Positions 26,142-36,392 of a stretch of DNA of 64,000 bases are shown piece by piece. The notes below the pieces were generated by a model that was not told the origin of the DNA, did not search any database, and worked only from the letters and a program-made list of their open reading frames with translations. The stretch is from Actinoallomurus bryophytorum. GTDB taxonomy: Bacteria > Actinomycetota > Actinomycetes > Streptosporangiales > Streptosporangiaceae. The position numbers and the translations under genes were made by a program. The stretch lies in NCBI RefSeq assembly GCF_006716425.1, contig NZ_VFOZ01000001.1, forward strand, positions 3,162,001-3,226,000, given 5' to 3'. Positions within the stretch are counted from its first letter, which is position 1. Every line of letters starts with the position of its first letter.

Positions 26142-26972
26142 TCAGCGCAGGCCGGCGAACAGATCGTCCTCCTCGTCCGGGACCGCGACGTCGCTCCGCA
26201 CGCGTACGAAGGACTCCGAGCCGAACACCATCCGCTGGATTTCGTCCGACATTCGCAGGAAGGAGATGCTGTCGCCCTGGCTGGCGTGCGCCTCGAGGGC
26301 CTTGCTCTTGCGCTCGGCGTAGGGCGTGACGTCCACGACCGTCGTGATCAGCTCATCCGGGGTGCCGAAGTCCTCCGGCGGCATTTCCCCCTCGCCGAAC
26401 TCCTGCCCGGCCTCGCGCAGCCGCTCCATCAGCTCGCGGAACTGCGACCGTGAGACCGCGGTGTAGTAGAACTTTTTCGGAATGCCGCGCTTGTCATGCA
26501 GGTTCTGTGACGCCGCGACCGCGATGCGGTGCGCCTGGATGTGGTCCGGGTGGCCGTACGCGCCGTTCTCGTCATAGGTGACCACGACCTGCGGACGGTA
26601 TTTCTCCATGAGTACGCCGAGGCGCGCGGCCGCCTCCTCGACGCGGACGTTGGCGAAGACGTCGTCGCGGCCGTTGGCGTCCCAGCCGGCCATCCCGGAG
26701 TCGCGGTACCCGAGCAGCTCGACATGCTCGATGCCCAGGTGGGCGACGGAGTCGCGCAGCTCGGCGAGGCGCCGCTCGCGTACCGCCGTCTCGTCGTGGC
26801 CGGGCTCGCCCGGCTTCACCCCGTCCGGCCCGTCACCCTGCTCGCCGTTCGTACAGGTGACCAGGACGGTGCGAATCCCCTCCTCGGCGTAGCGCGCGAA
26901 GATCCCGCCCGTGCCCAGTACCTCGTCGTCAGGATGAGCATGCACGGCCATGATTGTGAGTTCGGAGTCCAT
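26142..26972 (-). CDS. PIG-L/LmbE-family zinc deacetylase
   Basis: 276 residues. AVHAHPDDEVLGTGG (about 9-23) provides the Asp-Asp/His zinc site, and YGHPDHIQAH near 144 the third ligand. The family deacetylates N-acetylglucosamine-type substrates, including the mycothiol enzymes MshB and Mca. It has HPDDEVLGTGG rather than the HPDDESSKGA of Mca, so it is closer to an MshB-like or orphan deacetylase; assignment to mycothiol is not proven. ATG 26972 behind CTGGGGGC is used. No other mycothiol gene is nearby. Confidence 0.85.
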   Translation of the reverse strand: MDSELTIMAVHAHPDDEVLGTGGIFARYAEEGIRTVLVTCTNGEQGDGPDGVKPGEPGHDETAVRERRLAELRDSVAHLGIEHVELLGYRDSGMAGWDANGRDDVFANVRVEEAAARLGVLMEKYRPQVVVTYDENGAYGHPDHIQAHRIAVAASQNLHDKRGIPKKFYYTAVSRSQFRELMERLREAGQEFGEGEMPPEDFGTPDELITTVVDVTPYAERKSKALEAHASQGDSISFLRMSDEIQRMVFGSESFVRVRSDVAVPDEEDDLFAGLR

Positions 26973-27006
26973 GCCCCCAGCATGCCGTGCACCCCCGACA
27001 GGCCGG

Positions 27007-27231
27007 TCAGCGGGAACGGCGGCGGCGGCGCTTCCAGATCGCCGCACACTCCGCGCAGGTGTCGGGCGGGGGTGAGGCGGAGGACTCTCCGCGTACGGTC
27101 ATCACCGCACCGCAGTAGGCCACAACGGTCGAACCCACCGGCCGGGCAGGCGGAGGGTAACCGTGTGTGACCTCCTCCGTGCCTTCACCGGCCTGCCGGG
27201 GAACTGACTCGGTCGAGGACTGCGACGCCAC
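27007..27231 (-). CDS. Small Cys-containing hypothetical protein
   Basis: 74 residues with a VAYCGAVMTVRG segment and DTCAECAAIWKRRRRR at the end. Cys in YCGA plus CxxC could bind one zinc. The basic C-terminus suggests nucleic-acid or membrane contact. I do not know its function. It lies just upstream of, and in the same direction as, the PIG-L gene, and diverges from the carboxypeptidase gene. No clear ribosome site decides the start. Confidence 0.5.
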   Translation of the reverse strand: MASQSSTESVPRQAGEGTEEVTHGYPPPARPVGSTVVAYCGAVMTVRGESSASPPPDTCAECAAIWKRRRRRSR

Positions 27232-27429
27232 CCCTCAACGGTAAGCCACCGGAAGCCGGGCCGGTCCAGAACCCTCAATGGCCGCACGCCGCAATGAGCT
27301 CGTGGTTCGCCGCGAGGCCGCACGCGGGCGCGCTGTCCGGGTCCGGCATGTGCCCGGCGCGCCAGGTTGCCGGGAAATGGGCGGCCTGTCAGCATGCACT
27401 GATATTCCCCCCGAATAACTGGAGAACTC

Positions 27430-28404
27430 ATGCGACTCAGCGCTCGTCTGATCGCCGCCGGAGCCGTCGCGGGCCTGCTGGGTGCCATCCCGGTCGCCGC
27501 GAGCGCCGCAGGCCCCGCTCAGACGAGGCTAGCGGCGCGTACGACACCCGCCGGCCCGGCGACCGCGTCGATCTCCAAGGCCGCCTCGGCGCCATCCGGA
27601 ATCGCCGCAAAGGGCACGTACCTGTACGACGCGGACACCGCCAAGAAACTGTGGGGCGTGGCGACGACCACGCAGCGGCCGATCGGCAGCATCACCAAGA
27701 TGATGACCGCGGTCATCGTGCTCCGCGCGGGCGACCTGGACCAGACGGTCACCGTCAAGAAGTCCTGGGTCGCCCACGTGACCAACAACGACGCGAGCAG
27801 TGCCGGCCTCAAGACCGGCGACAAGGTAACCGTACGTGACCTGCTGAACGCCATGCTGCTGCCGTCGGGCTGCGACGCCGCGTACGCCCTGGGCGACATC
27901 TACGGGCCGGGCCAGACCAAGTTCGTCGCGAAGATGAACAAGGAGGCCGCCGCGCTCAAGATGACCTCCACGCACTACCTGAACGTCGACGGGCTGCCCA
28001 CCTCCTCCAAGGCGGAGGGCCACTCCACCCCGCGCGACCTGGTCCTGCTCGCCCGGTACGCCATGACCAGCACGAACTTCCAGGCGATCGTGAAGCGCCA
28101 GTCCTACTCCCTGGCCAAGACCAGCGGCCACGCCGCGTACAGCTGGGCCAACACGAACCTCCTGCTGGGCTCCTACGGCGGGGCGGTCGGCATCAAGACG
28201 GGCCACACGAACGCCGCCGGGTACTCCCTGGTCTTCACCGCCACCAAGAACGGGCGCACGCTCATCGGCGTGGAGCTGAACAGCACGACCACGGACACGA
28301 ACCGCAGGTTCAAGGACGCCGCGAAGATCCTCGACTGGGGCTTCGGGACCAAGACGACCATGCTCCGTATGAGGTCCCTGCCCGCGGGTCAGTCCACGGA
28401 CTGA
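27430..28404 (+). CDS. D-alanyl-D-alanine carboxypeptidase (peptidase S11)
   Basis: 324 residues. A signal peptide (MRLSARLIAAGAVAGLLGAIPVAASA) is followed by an Ala/Pro linker and an S11 penicillin-binding fold with S87-ITK90, S146-GC148 (the SxC variant common in Streptomyces enzymes) and K256-TG. It trims the terminal D-Ala from peptidoglycan stem peptides outside the cell. There is no C-terminal membrane anchor, so it may be released. CTGGAG before ATG 27430 supports the start. Only 12 bp separate it from the following S9 peptidase. Confidence 0.92.
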   Translation: MRLSARLIAAGAVAGLLGAIPVAASAAGPAQTRLAARTTPAGPATASISKAASAPSGIAAKGTYLYDADTAKKLWGVATTTQRPIGSITKMMTAVIVLRAGDLDQTVTVKKSWVAHVTNNDASSAGLKTGDKVTVRDLLNAMLLPSGCDAAYALGDIYGPGQTKFVAKMNKEAAALKMTSTHYLNVDGLPTSSKAEGHSTPRDLVLLARYAMTSTNFQAIVKRQSYSLAKTSGHAAYSWANTNLLLGSYGGAVGIKTGHTNAAGYSLVFTATKNGRTLIGVELNSTTTDTNRRFKDAAKILDWGFGTKTTMLRMRSLPAGQSTD

Positions 28405-28416
28405 CATGCTTGGCCC

Positions 28417-30174
28417 ATGGTCGATGAGGAACTCTGGAAGGCACGGTTCCGCGCGGCACGGGTGAGCCTGCCGGGCTGGGCCCATGACGCACCGCACCGC
28501 AGTGTCTACCGCTCGAACGCCACGGGCACCTGGGAGATCTACGCCTGGGACCGCGAGACCGACGTCAGACGCCAGGTCACCGACCGGCCGAACGGCACCT
28601 GGATGGCCGGTGTCGACCCGACCGGTGAGTGGATCTGGTGGTTCGCCGACACCGACGGCGACGAGTTCGGCGTGTGGCGGCGCGAGCCGTTCGGCGGAGG
28701 CGCCGACGCCGCTCCCGCCCTGGACGCTGCCTACCCGTCCGGCCTGGCGGTGGGCTCCAGCGGCCTCGCCGTGATCGGCCGCACCACCGAGAGCGGCTCG
28801 ACCGTCCACTGGTGTGCCACGGACGCCGAGCCGCGCGTGCTGTACTCCCACGACGAGGACGCCTACATCATCGACCTGTCCGAGGACGAGTCGCTGGTGG
28901 CGATCAACCACAGCGAGCACGGCGACAGCCGGCACATGGCGCTCCGCATCCTGCGCCCCGACGGCTCCACCGTGGCCGACCTGTGGGACGGGCCGGGCAA
29001 GGGCCTGGGCGCGATCGCGTTCTCCCCGGTCGCCGGCGACCAGCGGCTGCTGGTCGAGCACGAGCGTCGCGGCCGTGGTGAGCCGCTCATCTGGGACCCG
29101 GTCAGTGGCGACGTACGCGAGATCGCCCTGGACCTGCCGGGCGAGGTCGGCGCCGACTGGTACCCCGACGCCTCCGCGCTGCTCGTCTCGCACTCCCACC
29201 ACGCACGCGACGAGCTGTACCGCTACGACCTGGCGACCGGCTCGCTGGAGCGGATCGACACGCCACGCGGCGTCATCGGCTCGGCCACCGCGCGCCCGGA
29301 CGGCACGGTGGAGTTCTCCTGGTCCTCCTCGGCCTCGCCGCCGGTGATCCGTTCCACGTCGGGCGCGGTGGTGCTGACCCCGCCGGGCGAGGCGGCACCG
29401 AAGTCGGTGGCGGTGGAGGACGCCTGGGTGACCGGTCCCGGCGGCGACGTGCACGCCCTGGTGGCCAAGCCGGAGGGTGCCGGCCCGTTCCCGGCCGTCT
29501 TCGACGTCCACGGCGGGCCCGCGGCCTACGACGACGACTCCTTCTCACCGGACGCCGCCGCGTGGGTCGACCACGGGTTCGCGGTCGTCCGGGTCAACTA
29601 CCGGGGCTCCAGCGGCTACGGCAGCGAGTGGCGTGACGCCATCGAGGGCCGTCCGGGTCTGGTGGAGCTGGAGGACATCAAGGCCGTACGCGACTGGGCG
29701 GTCTCCTCCGGCCTCGCCGACCCGTCACGGCTGGTCCTGACCGGTGGGTCGTGGGGCGGTTTCATCACGCTGCTCGGCATCGGCACGCAGCCGGGCGACT
29801 GGTCCGTGGCGATCGGGATCGTGCCGGTGGCCGACTACGTCGCGGCGTACGAGGACGAGATGGAAGCGCTACAGGCGTTCGACCGGTCCCTGTTCGGCGG
29901 GTCGCCCGCCGACGTCCCGGAGCGCTACGAGGCCTCGTCCCCGATCACCTACGTCGACCAGGTCACCACACCCGTGCTGGTCATGGCGGGCGAGAACGAT
30001 CCCCGCTGCCCGATCCGGCAGATCGACAACTACTTGGAGCGCCTGCGCGAGCTGGGCAAGGAGCACGAGGTCTACCGCTACGACGCCGGCCACGGCTCCC
30101 TCGTGGTGGAGGAGCGGATCCGGCAGATGGCCGCGACGATCGACTTCGCCCGCAAGCACCTGGATCTCACCTGA
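28417..30174 (+). CDS. S9-family serine peptidase (prolyl oligopeptidase type)
   Basis: 585 residues. An N-terminal seven-bladed-propeller-like region (about 30-320) is built of repeated W/D-rich strands. It is followed by an alpha/beta-hydrolase domain with nucleophile S445 in GGSWGG, acid D in ENDPRCP and H in DAGHGS near the C-terminus. FDVHGGPAAYDDD forms the oxyanion region. It probably cleaves short peptides or acylated peptides in the cytoplasm, since no signal peptide is present. It begins 12 bp after the carboxypeptidase and may be co-transcribed. Confidence 0.9.
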   Translation: MVDEELWKARFRAARVSLPGWAHDAPHRSVYRSNATGTWEIYAWDRETDVRRQVTDRPNGTWMAGVDPTGEWIWWFADTDGDEFGVWRREPFGGGADAAPALDAAYPSGLAVGSSGLAVIGRTTESGSTVHWCATDAEPRVLYSHDEDAYIIDLSEDESLVAINHSEHGDSRHMALRILRPDGSTVADLWDGPGKGLGAIAFSPVAGDQRLLVEHERRGRGEPLIWDPVSGDVREIALDLPGEVGADWYPDASALLVSHSHHARDELYRYDLATGSLERIDTPRGVIGSATARPDGTVEFSWSSSASPPVIRSTSGAVVLTPPGEAAPKSVAVEDAWVTGPGGDVHALVAKPEGAGPFPAVFDVHGGPAAYDDDSFSPDAAAWVDHGFAVVRVNYRGSSGYGSEWRDAIEGRPGLVELEDIKAVRDWAVSSGLADPSRLVLTGGSWGGFITLLGIGTQPGDWSVAIGIVPVADYVAAYEDEMEALQAFDRSLFGGSPADVPERYEASSPITYVDQVTTPVLVMAGENDPRCPIRQIDNYLERLRELGKEHEVYRYDAGHGSLVVEERIRQMAATIDFARKHLDLT

Positions 30175-30203
30175 GCGATCGTCGGCGCCCGCCGGTAGAC
30201 GCG

Positions 30204-31091
30204 TCACAGTCGTTCGGACGCGGGCTGCTGCGCGGGGGCGGTGAGGTCGAGAAGGATCATGGCGTCGTGGTCCGGGGTGCCGGGCTCGGCGTAGTAGGCG
30301 CTGAGCCGGTGGCCGGGGGTGCCGTCGAGTTGCATGCCCTGGTAGCCGAGGGTGAGGTGCCCGACGTCGGGGTGGTGGAAGGTCTTGGTGCCGAAGGTGT
30401 GGGCGCGGACGTCATAGCGTTCCCAGAGTTTGGCGAACTCCGGGCTCTTGAGGAGGAGCTCGCCGGCGAGGGCGGCCAGATCGGGGGCGTCGGGATCGGT
30501 GCCGGCGAGGGCCCGCAGCCGTGCGACGCATCCACGGACCTGGCTGTTCCAGGCGTTGTCGAACAACGTGCGGGCGGCCGGGTGAAGGAAGACGTAGCGG
30601 GCCAGGTTGCGGTGTTTGGCGGGCCAGTCCTCAAGGCCGGTGTAGAGGCGTAGCCCGGCGGGGTTGACGGCGAGGATGTCCATGGTGCGGCTGAGGACCA
30701 TGGCGGGGTGCGGGCGCATGCCCTCGAGGAGCAGTTTCACGCCCGGTTTGACGGTGCGGCTCGGGGCGGCCGGCGGCTCGGGAAGATGGCGGGCGGCACG
30801 GACGGCCAGGTCGAGCAGGTACTCGTGCTCGGTCTGGCCCAGGCGCAGGGCGCGGGCGAGAGCGTCGACGACGGCGGGGCTGGGACGGGTTTCGCGGCCG
30901 CGTTCGAGGCGAGTGTAGTAATCGACGCTGACTCCGGCGAGGGTGGCGAGTTCCTCGCGGCGCAGGCCGGGAGTGCGTCGCAGGCCAGGGCCGATGGTGA
31001 TGCCGACCTCGGCCGGAGTGACCTCTTCGCGGCGGGCCCGCAGAAACCGCCCGAGCTCGGTTCCGCCGCCCGCGTTCTGCTCGCGTGCCAT
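30204..31091 (-). CDS. XRE-family regulator with MmyB-like ligand domain
   Basis: 295 residues. A helix-turn-helix (about 30-85: LRREELATLAGVSVDYYTRLERGRE) is followed by an MmyB-like PAS-type domain (about 105-270) with HPAMVLSRTMDILAVNPAGLRLY and VGHLTLGYQGMQLDG. The family generally represses a divergent oxidoreductase gene, and a zinc alcohol dehydrogenase lies divergent here. ATG 31091 (MAREQN) is chosen over the upstream extension. A 16-bp palindrome 13 bp upstream is its likely operator. Confidence 0.88.
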   Translation of the reverse strand: MAREQNAGGGTELGRFLRARREEVTPAEVGITIGPGLRRTPGLRREELATLAGVSVDYYTRLERGRETRPSPAVVDALARALRLGQTEHEYLLDLAVRAARHLPEPPAAPSRTVKPGVKLLLEGMRPHPAMVLSRTMDILAVNPAGLRLYTGLEDWPAKHRNLARYVFLHPAARTLFDNAWNSQVRGCVARLRALAGTDPDAPDLAALAGELLLKSPEFAKLWERYDVRAHTFGTKTFHHPDVGHLTLGYQGMQLDGTPGHRLSAYYAEPGTPDHDAMILLDLTAPAQQPASERL

Positions 31092-31103
31092 GGCCCCAGT
31101 GTT

Positions 31104-31119
31104 ACACCGTGTCCGGTGT
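31104..31119. promoter_or_regulatory. Palindromic operator candidate for the MmyB-type regulator
   Basis: ACACCG-TGTC-CGGTGT, perfect arms of six bases, lies 13 bp upstream of the regulator start in the divergent 150-bp gap. Autoregulation and control of the dehydrogenase are plausible. Confidence 0.45.
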
Positions 31120-31241
31120 GCTCGCCGGGCCGTGAGGGGCCCTGTCACACCCCGGAACGCCCCGGTCTGTCACCGAATGGGCGCGGACGGCAGGGTGGGT
31201 CTCAGTCCTGAAACGACTCAGCAGATGATCGGAGATGCTCG

Positions 31242-32276
31242 ATGCGAGCGACCTTGATATACGGCGCCGGTGACATCCGGGTGGAGAACGTGCCCGACCC
31301 GGTGCTGCGGCAACCGACCGACGCCCTGGTACGGGTGCTGCGTTCCTGCATCTGCGGCTCGGATCTGTGGCCCTACGGCTCGGCTCCCGTTTCGGAGCAC
31401 GGCCGGCGGATCGGCCATGAGTTCCTCGGCGTCGTCGAGGAGACCGGCAGGGAGGTGTCCGGGCTGAGGGCTGGGGACGTCGTCGTCGCCCCGTTCGTAT
31501 GGTCGGACGGCATCTGCGACTTCTGCGTCGAGGGCCTGCAAACGTCCTGCCGCCACGGCGGAGGCTGGGGCACGCAGGACGTCGACGGTGGCCAGGGCGA
31601 GGCCGTACGGGTCCCGCATGCCGACGGCACCCTGGTCAAACTCCCGGTCGGTGAGGACTCGGCGTTGCTGCCGTCGTTGCTGACCCTGTCGGACGTCTAC
31701 CCGACCGGCCACCACTGCGCCGTCACCGCGGGCGTCGGCCCCCGCACCACCGTCACCGTGATCGGCGACGGCGCCGTAGGCCTGTCGGCGGTGCTGGCGG
31801 CCAGGCGCCTCGGCGCCGAACAGATCATCCTCATGGGACGCCACAAGGACCGCACCGATCTCGGCCGGGAGTTCGGCGCCACCGACATCGTGCCCGAGCG
31901 CGGCGAGGAGGGCATCGAGCGGGTGAAGGAGCTGACGGGCGGCGACGGCACCCGTACCGTCCTGGAATGCGTCGGCCTGGAGTCCGCGATGCGGACGGCC
32001 CTCGCGGTCGTACGGGACGGTGGTGTCGTCAGCCGGGTCGGAGCCCCGCAGTACCAGCAGATCCCCGCCGGGTTCCCCGAGTTCCGGCGGAACATCACCA
32101 TCACCGGTGGTGGCGCGCCGGCCCGCGCCTACATCGAGGAGCTCATGCCCGAGATCCTCGACGGCACGCTCCAGCCCGGCAAGGTCTTCGACCGCACCGT
32201 CTCCCTGGACGACGTCCCGGCCGGCTACCAGGCCATGGCCGACCGCGCCGCCCTCAAGGTCCTCGTCCAGCCCTGA
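31242..32276 (+). CDS. Zinc-dependent alcohol dehydrogenase (MDR superfamily)
   Basis: 344 residues. Catalytic zinc ligands lie in CICGSD near 37 and GHEFLG near 58. A reduced structural-zinc lobe ([16 protein letters not shown]) has three cysteines instead of four. The NAD(P)-binding motif is [19 protein letters not shown] near 170-188. It oxidises alcohols or reduces carbonyls; the substrate is unknown. CGGAG precedes ATG 31242. It is followed 64 bp downstream by an aldo/keto reductase and is divergent from the MmyB-type repressor. Confidence 0.9.
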   Translation: MRATLIYGAGDIRVENVPDPVLRQPTDALVRVLRSCICGSDLWPYGSAPVSEHGRRIGHEFLGVVEETGREVSGLRAGDVVVAPFVWSDGICDFCVEGLQTSCRHGGGWGTQDVDGGQGEAVRVPHADGTLVKLPVGEDSALLPSLLTLSDVYPTGHHCAVTAGVGPRTTVTVIGDGAVGLSAVLAARRLGAEQIILMGRHKDRTDLGREFGATDIVPERGEEGIERVKELTGGDGTRTVLECVGLESAMRTALAVVRDGGVVSRVGAPQYQQIPAGFPEFRRNITITGGGAPARAYIEELMPEILDGTLQPGKVFDRTVSLDDVPAGYQAMADRAALKVLVQP

Positions 32277-32340
32277 CCTGCGAGCGCCCCGGCGACGCAG
32301 GATGGGCGGAACCCACCCGTACAACGAACGGAGAACCATC

Positions 32341-33312
<972 letters not shown>

Positions 33313-33437
33313 CCGAGGGTCCGTAGCCTGCCGGTCGACCGCGTATGCCCGGCAGGCCGGCCGTCGGAACGGCCGTCTCTCGTCAGGATCGGTTCGGCAT
33401 CGGCGATCGTGAGTGACCTCGTGTCCTCACGAGTCGC

Positions 33438-34100
33438 TCACTTGCGCAGGTCGCGGTAGGTCGAAAGGGCCTCGCGTACGACGCCGCGCATGCCCGGCAG
33501 GCGGGCCATGCCGACCAGCTTGTCGATCAGCGGGACGGTGCGCTCCACCAGGCGGTAGGTCTTCTCGGCGTCCGGGGAGCTGTCGTAGACCCAGTAGAGG
33601 ACCACGCCCATCGAGTAGAGCCACAGGAGCTCGGGCAGGTCGGTGCGGATCTCCGGATCCGTCTTCAGCGTCGAGCCCTCGACGACCTGCCGGTACACCG
33701 CGATCGCGGCGTCGCGGACCGGGCCGGACTCGGCGCTGAACGGGCTCAGCGGGCTCGACGGCTCGGCGGCGTACTTGAAGAACTTCCCGGCGAACTCCTT
33801 GTAGGGCTGAAGCGTGTCGATGCGGGCGCGGAGCACCCCGAGCAGACGCGCGCGGAACTCCCGATCGCGGGCGAGGATGGCCTCACAGACCTCGCTGTGG
33901 TCCTCCTGGGAATGCTCGTAATAAAGCTGGATCAGCTCTTCCTTGGAGGCAAAGTAGTAATACGCATTCCCCACCGAAACACCAGCCTCGGTGGCGATCG
34001 CGCGCATAGTGGTGGCCTCGTAGCCGCGCTCGCGGAAAAGCCGCAAAGCGGTCTTGGCGATGAGATCCCGGGTCTGCTCGGACTTGGTCGGTACGGCCAC
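33438..34100 (-). CDS. TetR-family regulator
   Basis: 220 residues. An N-terminal helix-turn-helix (LIAKTALRLFRERGYEATTM; AIATEAGVSVGNAYYYFASKEEL) is followed by an all-helical ligand domain with the hydrophobic LLWLYSMGVVLYWVYD stretch. The YYFASKEEL ending is standard for TetR recognition helices. GTG 34100 is preferred: TAGGGT lies exactly seven bases upstream, a leaderless arrangement. No adjacent target is obvious; the divergent gene encodes a small secreted protein. Confidence 0.88.
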   Translation of the reverse strand: MAVPTKSEQTRDLIAKTALRLFRERGYEATTMRAIATEAGVSVGNAYYYFASKEELIQLYYEHSQEDHSEVCEAILARDREFRARLLGVLRARIDTLQPYKEFAGKFFKYAAEPSSPLSPFSAESGPVRDAAIAVYRQVVEGSTLKTDPEIRTDLPELLWLYSMGVVLYWVYDSSPDAEKTYRLVERTVPLIDKLVGMARLPGMRGVVREALSTYRDLRK

Positions 34101-34113
34101 AGCCGACACCCTA
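34098..34113 (-). promoter_or_regulatory. Candidate leaderless promoter of the TetR gene
   Basis: On the minus strand TAGGGT (34113-34108), seven bases, then GTG (34100-34098), with no ribosome site. Confidence 0.45.
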
Positions 34114-34260
34114 CGTCTCCTTGTGCACGGAGTCGGCGCACGCCAGTCCCCAGTCAGGGTTCGATGTTCTTTCCGTCAAGTGGCGCGTCTCTTGCCGTGG
34201 TATCGCATCGCACGTGGCAGATGCTGCGGCTGGCGCATGCGACATGTACGGGGAGGTTGG

Positions 34261-34752
34261 ATGTCGACACGACTGACCATCATCACCGGCTGCGCCATCG
34301 CTTTTTTCGCTTTAACGGCCGGTACGGCCCACGCATGGACACATGACCGGAAATCATCGGCACCAATGCGCCAGCAGGAGGTCGGCGCACTGCTCCAAGG
34401 GGCCGGTCTTCGATGGATCTCGTCCGGCCACTGCACCCGCCGGACCAACCCGCACTGCACGTCATTCGACGGGCTGCGGCCATCGACCCTGGGCGGCGTG
34501 CTGCGGTTGAGAGATGACAGCCGCTGCGGGCTCGTGATCTCCGGCGGGACCGAGAGAGGTCATGCGGGAGGGCAGTTCAGCCACAGGGCGGGCTACAAGC
34601 TCGACATCCTGCCCAACCGCTGCCTCAACCGCTTCGTCAGGCACCACTACCGGCGCATCCACACGCGGGGCGACGGCTCGCCGCTCTACCGGGCGCCCGA
34701 GCGGTCACTCTTCGCCCGCGAGCGCTCGCATTGGGACGTCACCTTCATGTGA
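34261..34752 (+). CDS. Small secreted M15/hedgehog-like metalloprotein
   Basis: 163 residues with a signal peptide cleaved near AHA-W25. The mature part has GHAGGQFSH108-RAGYKLD115 and a late E154-RSH157-WDV. This SH-x6-D plus ExxHW pattern is the zinc site of D,D-peptidases of family M15 and hedgehog-type domains. Cys58, 66, 89 and 121 could form two disulfides. A cell-wall peptidase role is inferred. It is shorter than VanY enzymes. GGGGAGG precedes ATG 34261, fixing the start. It is monocistronic with a strong terminator. Confidence 0.72.
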   Translation: MSTRLTIITGCAIAFFALTAGTAHAWTHDRKSSAPMRQQEVGALLQGAGLRWISSGHCTRRTNPHCTSFDGLRPSTLGGVLRLRDDSRCGLVISGGTERGHAGGQFSHRAGYKLDILPNRCLNRFVRHHYRRIHTRGDGSPLYRAPERSLFARERSHWDVTFM

Positions 34753-34774
34753 TCAATGTTTCTCGTGAAACCGA

Positions 34775-34801
34775 GGAGGCCCGGGTGACACCCGGGCCTC
34801 C
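34775..34801. terminator. Bidirectional terminator
   Basis: An 11-bp perfect stem (GGAGGCCCGGG / CCCGGGCCTCC, loop TGACA) between convergent stops of the secreted protein and asd. Confidence 0.85.
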
Positions 34802-34806
34802 GGCAC

Positions 34807-35874
34807 TCAGTCGGTGAACTCGGCGGCGACCAGCTCGGCGATCTCCGCGGCGTTCAGGGCCGCGCCCTTGCGCAGGTTGTCGCCGCAGACGAACAGGTCG
34901 AGCGTGTTGGGAAAGTCGATCGCCTGCCGGATCCGCCCGACGTAGGTCGGGTCGGTGCCGACGACGTCCGCCGGGGTCGGGTACACGCCGTTCTCGGGGT
35001 CGTCCATGACGACGACCGTCGGAGCGGCGTCCAGGATCGCCCGGACCCCCTCGACGCCGACCGGGCGTTCGAAGGTCGCGTGCACGGCCAGAGAGTGCGT
35101 CGTGACCACCGGGACCCGTACGCAGGTGGCGGAGACCTTGAGGCCGGGGATGCCGAGGATCTTGCGGGACTCGTTGCGGAGCTTGAGCTCCTCCGATGCC
35201 CAGCCGTCCTCCTTGAGCGAGCCCGCCCACGGCACGACGTTGAGGGCCAGCGGCGCCGGGAACGGCGACTCACCGTCGCCGAGGCGGTTCTGGATCGCCT
35301 TGCGCACGTCGCCCGCGACCTGGCCGAGGCTGCGGTCGCCGGCGACCGCCTCGATCTCGGCGTACAGGCGCTCGGTACCGGCCACCCCGGCACCCGAGAC
35401 CGCCTGGTAGGAGGCGACGACGAGCTCGGTCAGGCCGTACTCGGCGTGCAGCGCGCCCATCGCGGCCATCATCGACAGCGTCGTGCAGTTGGGCGTGGAG
35501 ATGATGCCGCGCGGCCGCTCGCGTACGGCCCCGGGGTTGACCTCGGGCACGACGAGCGGGACGTCCGGCTCCATGCGGAACGCACCCGACTTGTCCACGA
35601 CGACCGCGCCGCGCTCGGCGGCGATCGGCACCCAGATCTTGGAGATCTCGTCGGGCACGTCGAACATGGCGATGTCGACGCCGTCGAAGACCTCGGGGGT
35701 CAGCTCCTGGACGACGAGCTCCTCGCCGCGTACGGGCAGGCGCTTGCCGGCCGAGCGGGCCGAGGCGACCAGACGGATCTCGCCGTAGACGTCGTCGCGG
35801 GTGGAGACGATGTCGCGCATCACGGTGCCGACCGCGCCGGTGGCGCCGACCAGGGCCAGGGTGGGCTTCCTCAT
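34807..35874 (-). CDS. asd: Aspartate-semialdehyde dehydrogenase
   Basis: 355 residues. GATGAVG (10-16) binds NADP, C130 in STPNCTT is the catalytic nucleophile, and [12 protein letters not shown] is the conserved phosphate/substrate loop. It reduces aspartyl phosphate to the semialdehyde, feeding lysine, diaminopimelate, threonine and methionine synthesis. It overlaps the aspartokinase stop in an ATGA and forms the universal actinobacterial ask-asd operon. Full length, nothing unusual. Confidence 0.96.
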   Translation of the reverse strand: MRKPTLALVGATGAVGTVMRDIVSTRDDVYGEIRLVASARSAGKRLPVRGEELVVQELTPEVFDGVDIAMFDVPDEISKIWVPIAAERGAVVVDKSGAFRMEPDVPLVVPEVNPGAVRERPRGIISTPNCTTLSMMAAMGALHAEYGLTELVVASYQAVSGAGVAGTERLYAEIEAVAGDRSLGQVAGDVRKAIQNRLGDGESPFPAPLALNVVPWAGSLKEDGWASEELKLRNESRKILGIPGLKVSATCVRVPVVTTHSLAVHATFERPVGVEGVRAILDAAPTVVVMDDPENGVYPTPADVVGTDPTYVGRIRQAIDFPNTLDLFVCGDNLRKGAALNAAEIAELVAAEFTD

Positions 35875-36392
35875 CGTCCGCTCCCTCCGTACACAACGGC
35901 CTCGACCTGGTCGGAGTCGAGGTCGAAGGCGCGGTGCGCCGCGGTGACGGCGGCGTCGACGTCGTCCTGGTCGACCACCACGGAGATCCGGATCTCGGAG
36001 GTGGAGATCATCTCGATGTTGACGCCCGCGTCGGCGATGGAGCCGAAGAACTTGGCCGTCACACCGGGGTGGGACCGCATGCCCGCGCCGATCAGCGACA
36101 CCTTGCCGATCTGGTCGTCGTAGCGCAGCTTGTCGAAGCCGATGCGCTCCTTGATCTTGTTGAGGGAGGCCATCGCCGTCTGCCCGTCCGTACGCGGAAG
36201 CGTGAAGGAGATGTCGGTACGGCTGGTCGCGGCGGCCGAGACGTTCTGCACGATCATGTCGATGTTGATCTCGGCATCGGCGAGCGTCTGGAAGATCGTC
36301 GCCGCCTCGCCGACCTTGTCGGGCACCCCGACCACGGTGATCTTCGCCTCGCTCCGGTCGTGGGCGACGCCGGAGATGATCGCTTGTTCCAT
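35871..36392 (-). other. Internal in-frame start: aspartokinase beta subunit
   Basis: ATG 36392 ([17 protein letters not shown]) has GAGGG about 7 nt upstream and would give a 173-residue ACT-only protein. Corynebacterium and Bacillus aspartokinases make such a beta chain from the same position, forming alpha2-beta2 enzymes. This is analogy plus a visible ribosome site. Confidence 0.6.

Noticed and set aside
26142-26972. Mycothiol conjugate amidase Mca
   Set aside because: The zinc motif is HPDDEVLGTGG rather than the Mca-type HPDDESSKGA, and no mycothiol genes adjoin; left as a generic PIG-L deacetylase.
27529-29511. 660-codon minus-strand frame opposite the carboxypeptidase and S9 peptidase
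   Set aside because: Spans two real genes on the other strand and has no recognisable domain.
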